Below, one piece after another: positions 9,803 through 21,400 of a DNA stretch of 64,000 nucleotides. The translations under genes and the position numbers were made by a program. Positions within the stretch are counted from its first letter, which is position 1; each line of letters begins with the position of its first letter. Below the pieces are notes generated by a model. That model did no database searches. It was not told the DNA's origin and worked only from the letters and a program-made list of their open reading frames with translations. Source of the stretch: Flavobacteriaceae bacterium (lineage in GTDB: Bacteria; Bacteroidota; Bacteroidia; Flavobacteriales; Flavobacteriaceae); NCBI GenBank assembly GCA_009886625.1, contig QXZA01000018.1, forward strand, positions 98,936 through 162,935. Direction: 5' to 3'.

Positions 9803-9814
9803 CTTTAGCTAAAG
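9803..9814. repeat. 12-bp perfect palindrome in the gap before the haloperoxidase-like gene
   Basis: CTTTAGCTAAAG is self-complementary. It lies in the 153-bp gap between the ASPIC gene and the PAP2-type gene. It differs from the operator-like palindrome at 1265-1280 in its centre (GC instead of CG), so I do not assign it to the same regulator. No clear promoter box was found in this gap. Confidence 0.35.
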
Positions 9815-9885
9815 AAAATGTATTAGTTTAATTTTAAATAAACTTCTCCAGTATTAACTATTAGTAAACCCAAAATACAAATGAA

Positions 9886-11247
9886 ATGAAAATAAATTTA
9901 TGTTTATTTTTTATCCCATTTCTTCTTTTACTTAATTGTTCTTCTAATGAGACTGATTTGGTCTATAAGGAGAAACTTCAGAATCCCGAGTTTTTTCAGT
10001 CTGCCATGCAAAACTTAACGGATATAGTGGTGTATGATATCTTTTCGCCTCCTGTAGCTTCACGTGTTTATTTATATCCAACTATAGCTGCATATGAAGT
10101 TGTCAGACAAGCCTCTCCTCAAGAATTTAATTCCTTGGTGGGCCAAGTAAAAGGACTAACTCCATTTCCCATTCCAACGAATGAAAACGTTGACTTCAAT
10201 TTAGCCGCGATTTACACCTTCAATATTGTTGGGAAAGCCCTTATTTTCTCTGAAGATAAAATGAAAAAATTTGAACTTGATTTTGAGAAAAAAATTAAGA
10301 CAATTAAAGTGCCTAGACGTGTCGATAAAGCTTCAAAAGAGTATGCTGTACAAGCGGCAAATGCAATTAAAGAATGGTCTACAAAAGACATGTACAGTCA
10401 GACACGTACTTTCCCTAAATATACAATTCAAGAGAAAGACCAATTTTGGAAACCCACCCCACCAGACTACATGGATGGGATTGAGCCTCACTGGAAGGAA
10501 ATCAGAACGATGGTTTTAGATTCCTCCAATCAATTTGCGCCTAAACCCCCTCTAGCTTTTGATTTAACAAAAGGTAGTCCATTTCAGAAACAACTTTGGG
10601 AAGTTTTTGAGGTAATAAACAATTTGGATGAGAATCAGATTGAAATTGCTAAATTTTGGGATTGTAATCCCTATGTAACGCATCACAGAGGGCATGCTAT
10701 GTTTGCCACAAAAAAAATAACTCCAGGGGGACATTGGATTGGAATTACAGCTATAGCTACCCGCCAAGCAAAAAGCTCCTTTGTTGAGACTATAAATGCT
10801 TACACTAATGTATCTATTGCGTTATTTGATGCATTTATTAGTTGTTGGGATGAAAAGTGGAACACTTTGATTGTAAGACCTGAGACGCTCATCAATGAAC
10901 ACTATGATGAAGAATGGCTTCCATTGTTACAAACACCGCCCTTTCCAGAATATACAAGCGGTCACTCTGTAATTTCTCGTGCTGCTGCAGTAACACTCAC
11001 CGATCTATACGGTGAGGACTTTAGTTTTACTGACACTACAGAAGTAGCCTATGGATTAGGAGAAAGAGAGTATACTTCATTCATTCATGCTTCAGAAGAG
11101 GCAGCTATTTCAAGATTATATGGCGGAATTCACTACATGATGGCAATAGAAGAAGGGGTAGCTCAAGGACAGGCTATAGGAGAGTATCTTGTAAATAGGC
11201 TTCAAACTAAAGTTAATCCTATTACAGAAGAATCGAAAGTAAAATAA
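9886..11247 (+). CDS. Vanadium-dependent haloperoxidase-type PAP2-superfamily lipoprotein
   Basis: This 453-residue protein has a lipobox cysteine at residue 18 (LLLNCSS). The C-terminal half carries the full PAP2/vanadate pocket: K324 and R331 (seven apart, in KWNTLIVRP), S358-G359-H360 (TSGHSV), then R410 and H416 (six apart, in SRLYGGIHYM). These spacings equal those of fungal vanadium chloroperoxidase (K353/R360, SGH402-404, R490/H496). The family oxidises halides with hydrogen peroxide when vanadate is bound, or hydrolyses phosphate esters in the acid-phosphatase branch; sequence alone does not separate the two. The next gene, an MFS carrier, starts one base after the stop, so the two are co-translated. 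Confidence 0.88.
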   Translation: MKINLCLFFIPFLLLLNCSSNETDLVYKEKLQNPEFFQSAMQNLTDIVVYDIFSPPVASRVYLYPTIAAYEVVRQASPQEFNSLVGQVKGLTPFPIPTNENVDFNLAAIYTFNIVGKALIFSEDKMKKFELDFEKKIKTIKVPRRVDKASKEYAVQAANAIKEWSTKDMYSQTRTFPKYTIQEKDQFWKPTPPDYMDGIEPHWKEIRTMVLDSSNQFAPKPPLAFDLTKGSPFQKQLWEVFEVINNLDENQIEIAKFWDCNPYVTHHRGHAMFATKKITPGGHWIGITAIATRQAKSSFVETINAYTNVSIALFDAFISCWDEKWNTLIVRPETLINEHYDEEWLPLLQTPPFPEYTSGHSVISRAAAVTLTDLYGEDFSFTDTTEVAYGLGEREYTSFIHASEEAAISRLYGGIHYMMAIEEGVAQGQAIGEYLVNRLQTKVNPITEESKVK

Positions 11248-11248
11248 A

Positions 11249-12613
11249 ATGGAAAAAAAGCAGTTGAATTTTTGGCAAATCTTAACCATGAACTTTGGCT
11301 TTTTTGGAGTTCAATTTAGTTTTGGTTTGCAACAAAGTAACATGAGTGCCATCTATAAATATTTAGGAGCAGAAGAATCTGAACTTCCTTTATTATGGTT
11401 GGCAGGACCAGTTACAGGTTTGATTGTTCAGCCTATTATTGGCGCGATAAGTGACGGAACTTGGTCTCCCAAATTTGGACGCCGCAAACCTTTTTTCCTT
11501 CTTGGAGCCGTTATTGCTAGTTTGGCTTTAGTAGCCATGCCCTATTCCAGTTCAATTTGGATGGCGGCAGGATTGTTATGGATTTTGGATGCAGCAAACA
11601 ATATAGCCTTAGAACCTTACCGCGCTTTTATTTCTGATATGCTTCCAAAAAAGCAATTCTCCTTTGGTTTTTTAGTACAGAGTTTTTTCACAGGATTAGG
11701 GACAACCCTCGCAAACTTTACTCCTGCGATTTTGGTCTCTTTTGGAATACTAGCCTTAGCCGATAAAATGGATAATGGAATCCCAGTATACACCTATTGG
11801 GCTTTTGGGATAGGAGCAATAGCATCAATAATTACCATTTTAATTTCGGTATTATTTACCAAGGAATATCCTCCCACTCCAGAAGAACTAGAAAAAATAA
11901 AAACTGCGAAAAAGGAAGGGAATCTGATTGTTAAAACATTTAAAGAAATTGTGATTGCAATCAAGGAGATGCCTTTACCGATGAAACAACTCATTCCCGT
12001 GATGTTTTTTCCTTGGTATGCGATGTTTTGTTATTGGCAGTATCTGACTTCAGCTCTTTCTCTTTCCTTATACGGGACTCTTGACCAGTCTACTTCCTAT
12101 TTTAATCAAGCACAAATTTTAACTGGAAACTTGAATGGAACTTATAATATTATATGCTTTACAATTGCCTTTCTATTGATCCCAATTGCCAGAAAGCTTG
12201 GCGCTAAGCGACTGCATTTTGTCAGTTTAGCAATTGGCGGGGCAGCATTATTATGTATGCCTTTGCTCAATGACACAGATTTGTTATTCACTTTGCCTTT
12301 TGGGGATGGAATTCCTGTCTCTCAGATTTATTTATTTTCGTTTGGACTAGGAATAACATGGGCTTCTATGATGGCTATGCCCTATGAAATGTTGGCAGCT
12401 TCAATTCCTAAAGGAAAAACAGGTGTATATATGGGAATCTTTAACATGTTTATCGTAGTTCCTATGATCATTCAAATTTTTTCCGTACAATATTTTGTGT
12501 ATGATATATTGGGTCAAAATCCAATTAATATAATTCGGCTTGCAGGAGTTTTCCTTATCATTGGTGGAATATTTTCATTGTTTGTGTCACAACCCAAACC
12601 CATAAAAATTTAG
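11249..12613 (+). CDS. MFS transporter, SLC45/sucrose-carrier-like
   Basis: This 454-residue protein has about 12 hydrophobic segments spread along its length. The loop after the second or third segment reads SDGTWSPKFGRRKPFF, the D-x5-FGRR(K/R)PF signature of the SLC45/plant sucrose transporter and bacterial glycoside carriers. A small cytoplasmic loop (PPTPEELEKIKTAKKEG, near residue 210) splits the two halves. It would move a di- or oligosaccharide across the inner membrane by proton symport. Its ATG lies one base after the haloperoxidase-like gene. With SusC/SusD it could complete an import route from outer membrane to cytoplasm. The substrate is not identifiable. Confidence 0.88.
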   Translation: MEKKQLNFWQILTMNFGFFGVQFSFGLQQSNMSAIYKYLGAEESELPLLWLAGPVTGLIVQPIIGAISDGTWSPKFGRRKPFFLLGAVIASLALVAMPYSSSIWMAAGLLWILDAANNIALEPYRAFISDMLPKKQFSFGFLVQSFFTGLGTTLANFTPAILVSFGILALADKMDNGIPVYTYWAFGIGAIASIITILISVLFTKEYPPTPEELEKIKTAKKEGNLIVKTFKEIVIAIKEMPLPMKQLIPVMFFPWYAMFCYWQYLTSALSLSLYGTLDQSTSYFNQAQILTGNLNGTYNIICFTIAFLLIPIARKLGAKRLHFVSLAIGGAALLCMPLLNDTDLLFTLPFGDGIPVSQIYLFSFGLGITWASMMAMPYEMLAASIPKGKTGVYMGIFNMFIVVPMIIQIFSVQYFVYDILGQNPINIIRLAGVFLIIGGIFSLFVSQPKPIKI

Positions 12614-12632
12614 TTTAAAATAAAATTGCAAT

Positions 12633-14903
12633 ATGCAAAATGAACAACAACGTAGGGCTGCTTTAGTTTATCACGCAAAGCCAAGACCTGGGAAGATTGA
12701 AGTAGTTCCTACAAAAAATTATGATACTCAAAGAGATTTGGCTTTGGCTTATTCTCCAGGTGTAGCAATTCCGTGTTTGGAAATTGAAAAATCTAAGGAA
12801 GATGTCTATAAATACACTAACAAAGGGAACCTAGTAGCTGTAATATCAAACGGAACAGCGGTCTTAGGTCTAGGTAGTATTGGTCCTGAAGCTTCTAAGC
12901 CTGTTATGGAAGGAAAAGGGTTATTGTTCAAGATTTTTGCTGACATTGACGTATTTGATATTGAGGTGGATGCCTCTGATACCGAGAAATTTATTGAAGC
13001 TGTAAAAGCTATAGCACCAACTTTTGGTGGAATAAATTTAGAAGACATAAAATCTCCAGAAGCATTTGAAATTGAACGTAGATTAAAAGAGGAATTAGAC
13101 ATTCCTGTAATGCATGATGACCAGCACGGTACAGCAATTATTTCAGCTGCAGCTTTGTTGAACGCCTTGGAGCTTTCTGAGAAAAAAATAGAAGAAGTTA
13201 AGATTGTAGTTTCAGGAGCGGGTGCCGCGGCTATTTCGTGTACAAAACTATACCGTGCTTTTGGGGCTAATGTTGAGCATATTGTCATGCTTGACAGTAA
13301 AGGGGTAATTCGAAAGGACAGAGAAAACCTAAGTCCCGAAAAAGAGGAATTTGCCACAACTCGTGACCTAAAGACACTGGATGAAGCAATAATTGATGCA
13401 GATGTTTTTATAGGACTATCCAAAGCAGATATTCTTTCAACAGACATGTTATTGTCTATGGCCAAAAATGCAATAGTCTTTGCTATGGCAAATCCAGATC
13501 CTGAAATCAAATATGATCTTGCTTGTAAAACAAGATCGGATATCATTATGGCTACAGGGAGGTCTGATAATCCGAATCAAGTGAATAATGTACTTGGTTT
13601 TCCTTTTATTTTTAGAGGAGCTTTAGATATTCGTGCGACTACCATAAATGAAGCAATGAAAATGGCTGCTGTGAAGGCTTTAGCTGATCTAGCAAAAGAA
13701 TCTGTACCAGAACAAGTCAATTTAGTGTACGATGAAACTCGCTTGAGTTTTGGGAAAGATTATATTATTCCTAAGCCATTTGATCCAAGATTGATTACAA
13801 CTGTTCCTGTAGCTGTTGCAAAAGCAGCAATGGATTCTGGAGTGGCTCAAGCTCCAATAGAAGATTGGGATAGGTATAAAGAGGTTTTGGAAAGTCGATT
13901 AGGAAATAGTCAGAAAATGGTACGTTTACTTCATGACCGTGCAAAAAGTGACCCAAAACGCCTTGTTTTTGCAGAGGCAGACCAAATGGATGTCTTAAAA
14001 GCTGCACAAATTGTTGAAGAGGAAGGTATTGCCAAGCCAATATTATTAGGAAATAAAGCTGTGATCAACGACTTGAGAAAAGCTATTGATTTTGATGCTG
14101 AAGTTGAAATCATTGATCCTAAAGATCAAAACCATGATCCACAGCGTAAAATATATGCCGAATTATTTTGGAAAGATCAAAAGAGAAAAGGGTACACGTT
14201 CTATGATGCTGAACGTTTGATGTGGGAACGTAATTATTTTGCTTCTATGATGGTTAAAAATGGTGACGCAGACGCCATGCTTTCTGGATATTCAAGAAAT
14301 TATCGTTCAGTCGTAAAACCAATTTTGGAAACTATTTCAAAAGCCAAAGGGGTTACTAAAGTGGCAGCAACCAACCTGATGTTAACAAAGTCAGGACCCT
14401 TGTTTTTGTCGGATACCACAATTAATGTGGAACCTACCTCTAAAGAGTTAGCCAAAATTGCTCAAATGACAGGACATATGGCAGGATTGTTTGGTATTGA
14501 ACCCATAATTGCACTATTGTCTTTTTCAAATTTTGGTTCCTCCCGATTTAGTCAAGCAAAGAAAGTTTCAGAAGCCGTATCAATTTTACATAGAAGCAAC
14601 CCAAATTTGGTTGTAGATGGACCTATTCAATCTGACTTTGCCTTGAATAAAGTCTTACTTCATAAGGCATTTCCTTTTTCTGTTTTAAACAACAAAAAAG
14701 TAAACATTCTCGTTTTTCCAAACCTAGATGCGGCAAATATTACTTATAAATTGATGAAAGAACTAAATGAGTCACTTTCAATTGGTCCTATTTTGATGGG
14801 TTTAAGTGAGCCTATTCATGTATTACAATTGGGAGCCTCTGTAGATGAAATTGTCAATATGGCTGCTGTAGCAGTAATTGATGCACAATCAAAAAACAAA
14901 TAA
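12633..14903 (+). CDS. maeB: NADP-dependent malic enzyme with C-terminal phosphotransacetylase-like domain
   Basis: This 756-residue protein has the MaeB two-part architecture. The malic domain (about 1-160; YSPGVAIPCLEI and MHDDQHGTAI carry the metal and substrate residues) and the NAD(P)-binding domain (about 165-400; SGAGAAAISCTKL dinucleotide loop) are followed by a phosphate acetyl/butyryltransferase-like domain (about 430-756). It decarboxylates malate to pyruvate and yields NADPH; in characterised MaeB proteins the C-terminal domain is regulatory and binds acetyl-CoA. It lies just ahead of ruvA with a 4-bp gap. Confidence 0.96.
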   Translation: MQNEQQRRAALVYHAKPRPGKIEVVPTKNYDTQRDLALAYSPGVAIPCLEIEKSKEDVYKYTNKGNLVAVISNGTAVLGLGSIGPEASKPVMEGKGLLFKIFADIDVFDIEVDASDTEKFIEAVKAIAPTFGGINLEDIKSPEAFEIERRLKEELDIPVMHDDQHGTAIISAAALLNALELSEKKIEEVKIVVSGAGAAAISCTKLYRAFGANVEHIVMLDSKGVIRKDRENLSPEKEEFATTRDLKTLDEAIIDADVFIGLSKADILSTDMLLSMAKNAIVFAMANPDPEIKYDLACKTRSDIIMATGRSDNPNQVNNVLGFPFIFRGALDIRATTINEAMKMAAVKALADLAKESVPEQVNLVYDETRLSFGKDYIIPKPFDPRLITTVPVAVAKAAMDSGVAQAPIEDWDRYKEVLESRLGNSQKMVRLLHDRAKSDPKRLVFAEADQMDVLKAAQIVEEEGIAKPILLGNKAVINDLRKAIDFDAEVEIIDPKDQNHDPQRKIYAELFWKDQKRKGYTFYDAERLMWERNYFASMMVKNGDADAMLSGYSRNYRSVVKPILETISKAKGVTKVAATNLMLTKSGPLFLSDTTINVEPTSKELAKIAQMTGHMAGLFGIEPIIALLSFSNFGSSRFSQAKKVSEAVSILHRSNPNLVVDGPIQSDFALNKVLLHKAFPFSVLNNKKVNILVFPNLDAANITYKLMKELNESLSIGPILMGLSEPIHVLQLGASVDEIVNMAAVAVIDAQSKNK

Positions 14904-14907
14904 GAAG

Positions 14908-15489
14908 ATGATTACACAGATCAAAGGAAGACTTGAAGAAAAGTCACCCACTCATGTGGTTATAGATTGTCAAGGAATTGGATATGAGGTAAACATTTCG
15001 CTACACACCTATTCTCAACTAGGTCAGGACGAGAACATTAAACTTTTTACTCATCTTCAAATTCGTGAAGATTCTCACACTTTATTTGGATTTTTTACAT
15101 CTATGGAGCGATCCGTTTTTAGGCTTCTTTTATCTGTTTCGGGGATTGGTGCCAGTACCGCACGGACGATGCTCTCCTCTCTTGAACCTCAGCAGATTCA
15201 AAGAGCTATAGTGAATGAAGATTTAACTACGATTAAATCAATTAAAGGAATTGGTTTAAAAACAGCACAAAGAGTTTTAATAGAATTAAAAGATAAGATG
15301 ATGAGTCTCTTTGAAGGTGAAGAAATTCAGTCATTTGCAAACAATACAATCAAAGATGAAGCGTTATCAGCATTAGAGGTTCTTGGTTATTCAAGAAAGC
15401 AATCTGAAAAAGTAATTGATAACGCAATTCAGGCTGCCCCAGAGAGTTCAGTAGAAGAACTTATAAAGGCCGCTCTGAACAAATTATAA
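14908..15489 (+). CDS. ruvA: Holliday junction branch migration protein RuvA
   Basis: The start is set at ATG 14908 (MITQIKGRLEEK), 4 bp after the maeB stop; an upstream in-frame ATG would overlap maeB and add ten unrelated residues. The 193-residue product has the N-terminal OB fold (MITQIKGRLEEK to about 64), two helix-hairpin-helix elements (VSGIGASTARTML and IKGIGLKTAQRVL) and the C-terminal RuvB-binding domain (DEALSALEVLGYSRKQSEKVI). RuvA tetramers bind four-way junctions and load the RuvB motor. Neighbouring sprA is a usual flavobacterial arrangement. Confidence 0.97.
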   Translation: MITQIKGRLEEKSPTHVVIDCQGIGYEVNISLHTYSQLGQDENIKLFTHLQIREDSHTLFGFFTSMERSVFRLLLSVSGIGASTARTMLSSLEPQQIQRAIVNEDLTTIKSIKGIGLKTAQRVLIELKDKMMSLFEGEEIQSFANNTIKDEALSALEVLGYSRKQSEKVIDNAIQAAPESSVEELIKAALNKL

Positions 15490-15496
15490 AACCCCT

Positions 15497-18400
15497 TTGA
15501 TTGAGAGTAAACGATATGTAGTTTATAAATCCCCCAAAGCTTTAATCCTAATTTTATTTTGGATCATATCTTCTTTTGGGGTCATATCAGCTCAGCAGCA
15601 AGCAGATATTGGTGGAATTGCGCTTCCAAATCCAAGTAGCTTTTCCTCACAATATACCTATAATTCTGAGTCAGCTCGCTATATTTTTTCTCAAGAAATA
15701 GGAGGCTATCCGATTGGTATTCCGTTGGTACTCACTGTAAAAGAATTTGAAGCATTAGTTCTAAAAGAACAAATGCAGAATTATTTTAAAGACAAAGTTC
15801 AAGCTTTGAGTGGTCGTGGCTCAGATCTTGAAGACACTCAGAAAAATTTGCTCCCAGAATTGTACGTCAATAATAAATTTTTTCAATCCATATTTGGAAG
15901 TAATGCTATTGATATATCACCACAAGGTTCTATTGGAATAGATTTGGGATACCGTTATCAGCGAAACGATAACCCTATCACTTCACCTGTAAATAGAAGA
16001 TCTCCCGGATTTGATTTTGATCAACGGATAAGTCTTAGCTTGTTAGGTAAAATAGGAGAACGACTTCAGATTACTGCAAATTACGATACAGAATCAACTT
16101 TTGATTTCCAGAATCTAATTAAGATTCAATTTAATCCTCCTCAATTGTCTGAATTAAAAGATGTAATCCCTGGAAAAATTGGTTCTAGAATAAACGATGT
16201 TCAGGGAAAAGTCAATGCAATCAATGATAAAATTGATAATGTTAAATCTACAGTTCAGGATGTTCAAAATAAAATTGGAGAAGCAAAAAACACACTCAAT
16301 CAAGCGCGACAGAAAATTGATCAATTAAAAAATAACATTAACCAACTTCCAAACAGTACTGAGCAAGTTGGTAATCGTGTTTCAGAGTATTTGAAAGGAA
16401 AGGTTACTGAAGATGCTATTTTACAAAATATTGATATTGGTAATATTAGTTTGCCTCTGAATAGTAACTTGATTCAAGGAGCTCAAAGTCTTTTTGGTGT
16501 TCGTGCTGATTTGAAATTTGGAAATACAACTATCTCTGGAATTTTTTCTGAACAACGCTCACAATCCCAAAATATTACTTCACAAGGAGGCGGAAAACTC
16601 GAAGATTTTAGCTTATTTGCTTTGGATTACGAGGAAGATAGACACTACTTTTTAAGTCAATATTTTAGAGATAATTACGATGCCTTTTTGGATACTTACC
16701 CTTATATCAACTCTCCAGTTCAAATAACTCGAATTGAAGTATGGGTGACTAATAGAGGGTATCAAACAAACAATGTTAGAAACATTATAGCCCTACAAGA
16801 TTTAGGGGAAGCCAATCCAGAGAATACACAACTAGATGAAAGAACTCCAAACTTTTTTAACACCTCAAACCTTGAGTCTCCGCCTAGTAATGATGTTAAT
16901 AGATTGGATCCTGATGAAATTGGTTTTGGAGGTATATTAACTGAAGCTATTCGAGATATCGCTACCGTAAAAAATGGTTTTGGTTCTACAAAAACAACCG
17001 AAGGCTATGATTATGCCGTTTTGGAAAGTGCCCGAAAGCTAAAACCACAAGAGTATACATTTCACCCGCAGTTAGGTTATATTTCGTTAAATCAACGTTT
17101 AAGCAACGATGAGATATTAGGGGTGGCTTTTCAATTTACTTTTTTAGGAAAGGTATATCAAGTTGGTGAGTTTGCAAATGGTGATATTCCGGGTACTTCT
17201 TTGATACAATCCAATACACCTCAGCAACCACAACAAGCACCTGTGGTTCAAACGAATAATTTAGTTGTCAAAATGCTTAAAAGTAGTTTGACCGATGTGC
17301 GTCAGCCAGTTTGGGATTTGATGATGAAAAACATCTATAATACTGGAGCTTTTCAGTTATCAGAAGAGGATTTTAAATTAAGTATTCTATATACTGATCC
17401 TTCTCCAATCAATTATATGACGCCAGTAGATCCTTCAATTTGGCCTGAAAAGCTGGAGCAAGAAGTCTTGTTGAATACCATGGATTTGGATCGATTAAAT
17501 GCCTACCAAGATTTAGTGCCTCAAGGGGATGGTTTTTTTGATTTTATACCAGGAATTACAATTGACCCTCGATATGGACGAATCATTTTTCCAAAAGCAG
17601 AACCCTTTGGTGAATTTTTATTTGAACTTTTAGACAATCCAGAATCTGCTAAAGAAGATTATGATTTACCAAGTACGTTCAACAAAAATCAGAAAAAATA
17701 CGTTTTTAATGAATTGTACTCGTCCACAAAAGCAGCAGCTTTAGAATTTACGGAGAAGAATAAATTTCAATTAAAAGGACGGTATAAATCAGAGGGAGGC
17801 GATGGAATTAATATTGGCGCTTTTAATGTGCCAAGAGGTTCTGTGAGAGTAACTGCTGGAGGGAGAACACTTCAGGAAGGTTTGGATTATACCGTAAATT
17901 ATGAGATTGGTCGTGTAAAGATTCTAGATGAGGGTTTGAAGGCCTCAAACATTCCAATTGATATTTCAGTAGAAAACAATTCTTTCTTTAATCAACAAAA
18001 TAAACGTTTTTCAGGAGTTAATATTAATCATAGAATAACGGATAAGATTAATGTGGGAGGGACATTAATTAATTTGAGTGAAAACCCATTAACTCAAAAA
18101 GCAAATTATGGTACAGAACCCGTGAACAATACTATGACGGGATTCAATACCAATTTCTCAACAGAGATTCCATTATTAACCCGTTTGGTGAATAAATTAC
18201 CTACCATAAAAACCAATGTTCCTTCACAGATTTCGTTTCGTGGTGAAGTTGCAAGTCTAGCGGCTAAAGATCCAAGAAATACCCAATTAAACGGCGAAAC
18301 TAATGTTTATATCGATGATTTTGAGGGAGCGCAAACTAATATTGATATCAAAGGATATACAGCTTGGAATTTATCTAGTGTTCCAGTAAATGATGTTTCT

Positions 18401-21400
18401 GGTGCCACAAAAGAGGGCATGGAGAGTGGATATGGGCGTTCCAAATTAGCGTGGTATTCAATAGATCAAATCTTTTATTTTAGACCTCCAAACGGAATTA
18501 ATAATGATGATATTTCTTTGAATGAAACCCGACGGATTTTTATCAATGAGTTATTTCCCGAACAAGATATAGTTCAGGGAACACCTAGTACTTTACCTAC
18601 ATTTGATTTGGCTTATTATCCCAATGAAAAAGGACCATATAACAATGCCCCTATTGAACAATTTGATTCTGATTCTAAAAAGAATTGGGGAGGAGTAATG
18701 CGATCTTTGAATGCAACCAATTTTGAGCAGTCAAACGTAGAATTCATCGAATTTTGGTTACTAGATACATTTACTGATAATGAAGCCCCTAGTGATGATA
18801 TAGGAGAATTAGTTTTTCATTTGGGAAATATTTCAGAAGATATTTTACGAGATGGGAGAAAACAATTTGAAAACGGTCTGCCGAGTACAACTGAGGCCAC
18901 ACCAGCATACGAAACTGAATGGGGAAAAGTCCCAGCCAATCAATCTTTAGTTTATGCATTCAATTCTTTCGCTGAAGATCGAGCGCTTCAAGATGTGGGA
19001 TTAGATGGATTAGCAGATCAAGATGAGGGAGCTATCTTCACCAATGGTCCTGCAAATGACCCTGCAGGAGATAATTATCAATATTTTTTACAAGCCGAGG
19101 GAGGAATACTAAATCGTTATAAGAATTATAATGGTTTGGAAAACAATACTCCTATTGACTTTAGCGATACAGATCGAGGGAATACTACCGAGCCTGATAC
19201 GGAAGACATTAACCGTGATCAGAGTATGAATACCATTGACAGTTATTTCGAATACCGTGTTCCTATTGCTAAAAACATGCAAGTTGGAAACCATCCTTTT
19301 GTGACGGATGTTAGGGAAAATATCAAAGTAAATGCCCCTAATGGAGACGAATTTGAAGCACGATGGATCCAATTCAAAGTTCCCATACAAAAAGATTATT
19401 ACGAAAATACTTCTTTCAATCCCTATTTTAAATCAGTAAATGCAATTAATGATTTGCGTTCAATCCGTTTTATGCGAATGGTTTTAAGTGGATTTGAAGA
19501 AAAGGTTGTATTTCGTTTTGGGTCATTAGATTTGGTGAGAGGAGACTGGAGACAATACAATAAGGCCCTGAACAAAGAAGTACTGGTGAATGAAAATACT
19601 ACGGTTGACATTAGTACGGTAAACATTTTAGAAAATGAAAATCGAATACCAATTAACTATGTTTTACCTCCTGAAATAAGAAGAGAACAGGTAAATAACA
19701 ACAATACAATTATAAGACAAAATGAACAATCATTAGCCTTTAGGGTATGTGATTTGCAACCGTCAGATTCTCGAGGGATTTATAAAAATTTGAACCTTGA
19801 CATGAGGCAATATAGTAAGCTACGAATGTTTTTACATGCTGAATCTTTGCCTGGAAATGAGCCCCTTCCTGGAGAAGGTGCAGAAGATGAATTTGACAAA
19901 CGATTGGTGGCTTTCATTCGTTTAGGAACAGATTATCAAGACAATTACTATCAAATTGAAATTCCATTAAAACCAACAGAATATTCCTCGGAAAGCATAA
20001 ACCGTCTTTCTGCTGAAGAGGTCTGGAATCCGGATTCGAATTCGTTGGAGGTACCTGTTGATCTTTTGGCCAAGTTAAAAGCGAGGGCTCTTCAACAATT
20101 AGGATTAGGTGAAGTTCTTTATTTTGATGAAGAGTTAAATCCAATTCAAGAGTTTACACCCATAAGTACTTTGCCTGGTGAGAAAAAATATAAATTTTCA
20201 ATACGAGGGAATCCATCTCTAGGTGACATTAGAACATTGATGATAGGTCTTAAGAATCCATCAACTACCCTTGGAGAGTCACTATGTGGTGAGGTCTGGT
20301 TTAATGAGCTGCGGATATCTGGAATTGATAGTCAAGGTGGATGGGCAGCGATAGGAGCTTTAGATGCTAATTTAGCAGACTTTGCTTCGTTTTCAGCAAC
20401 AGGACGTTATTCAACTATAGGTTTTGGTAGTATAGATCAGACTCCTAATCAAAGAGCAAGAGAGGATTTATTGCAATACGACATGGTGTCTAATATTAAC
20501 CTTGGACAGCTTACTCCCTCAAGTTGGGGGCTTCAAATCCCCTTGAGTTTTGCTAGTGGAGAAACGCTTATTACTCCAGAGTATGATCCGTTTTATTTGG
20601 ATCTAAAATTAGATGATCGAATCAATACAGCTGAGAGAAAATCACAACGCGATTCCATACTGAATCAAGCCATTGATTATACAAGTAGAAAAAGTATTAG
20701 TTTGATTGGGGTTAGGAAAAATAGTTCAGGAGCAAGTAAAACTCGATTTTATAGCCCAGAAAACTTTGACTTTTCTTATGCCTATAATGAATTAGAACAT
20801 CGTGATTACGAAATTGAAACTCAACAAGAATTTAATTTACTTTTAGGAGCAAATTACGGACATTCATTTTCTTCCAAGCCGATAGAACCTTTCAGAAAAG
20901 TAACTTTTTTCAATCGAAAAAAATACTGGCAATGGCTCCAAAAATTGAACTTTAATTTGTTGCCTAGTTCTCTTGAAGGCGCAGCAAATGTAAATAGAAT
21001 ATTGAACAATCAAAAGTTTAGGCAAGTTTATTTGGAAGGGGTAGATGCATCCCAACAGCGTAGTTTGCCCAATTTGCAACAACGAAATTTCTTATTTGAT
21101 TACAATTATGCATTCACTCATAATTTAAGTCGCTCACTACGGATTAATTTCAATGCAAATACAAGTAGTATTATAAGACAATTGGATAATATTGATACAG
21201 GCATAGCAAACCCTTTTTTACCCTCTAAGCAAGCTTTGTGGCAGGGATTATTGAATACAGGTGAGCCAAACAATCATTTACAGACTCTTGCCGTAAATTA
21301 TAAATTACCATTTAAATATATTCCTTTTTTGAGTTTTATTGATGCAACGTATAATTACACCGGAAACTTTAATTGGATTAGAGGGTCAGAAGCTTTGGCT

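Noticed and set aside
12806..13546. Minus-strand open frame of 246 codons inside maeB
   Set aside because: It lies opposite a clearly conserved coding region, is serine-rich and shows no family pattern; a shadow of the maeB reading frame.
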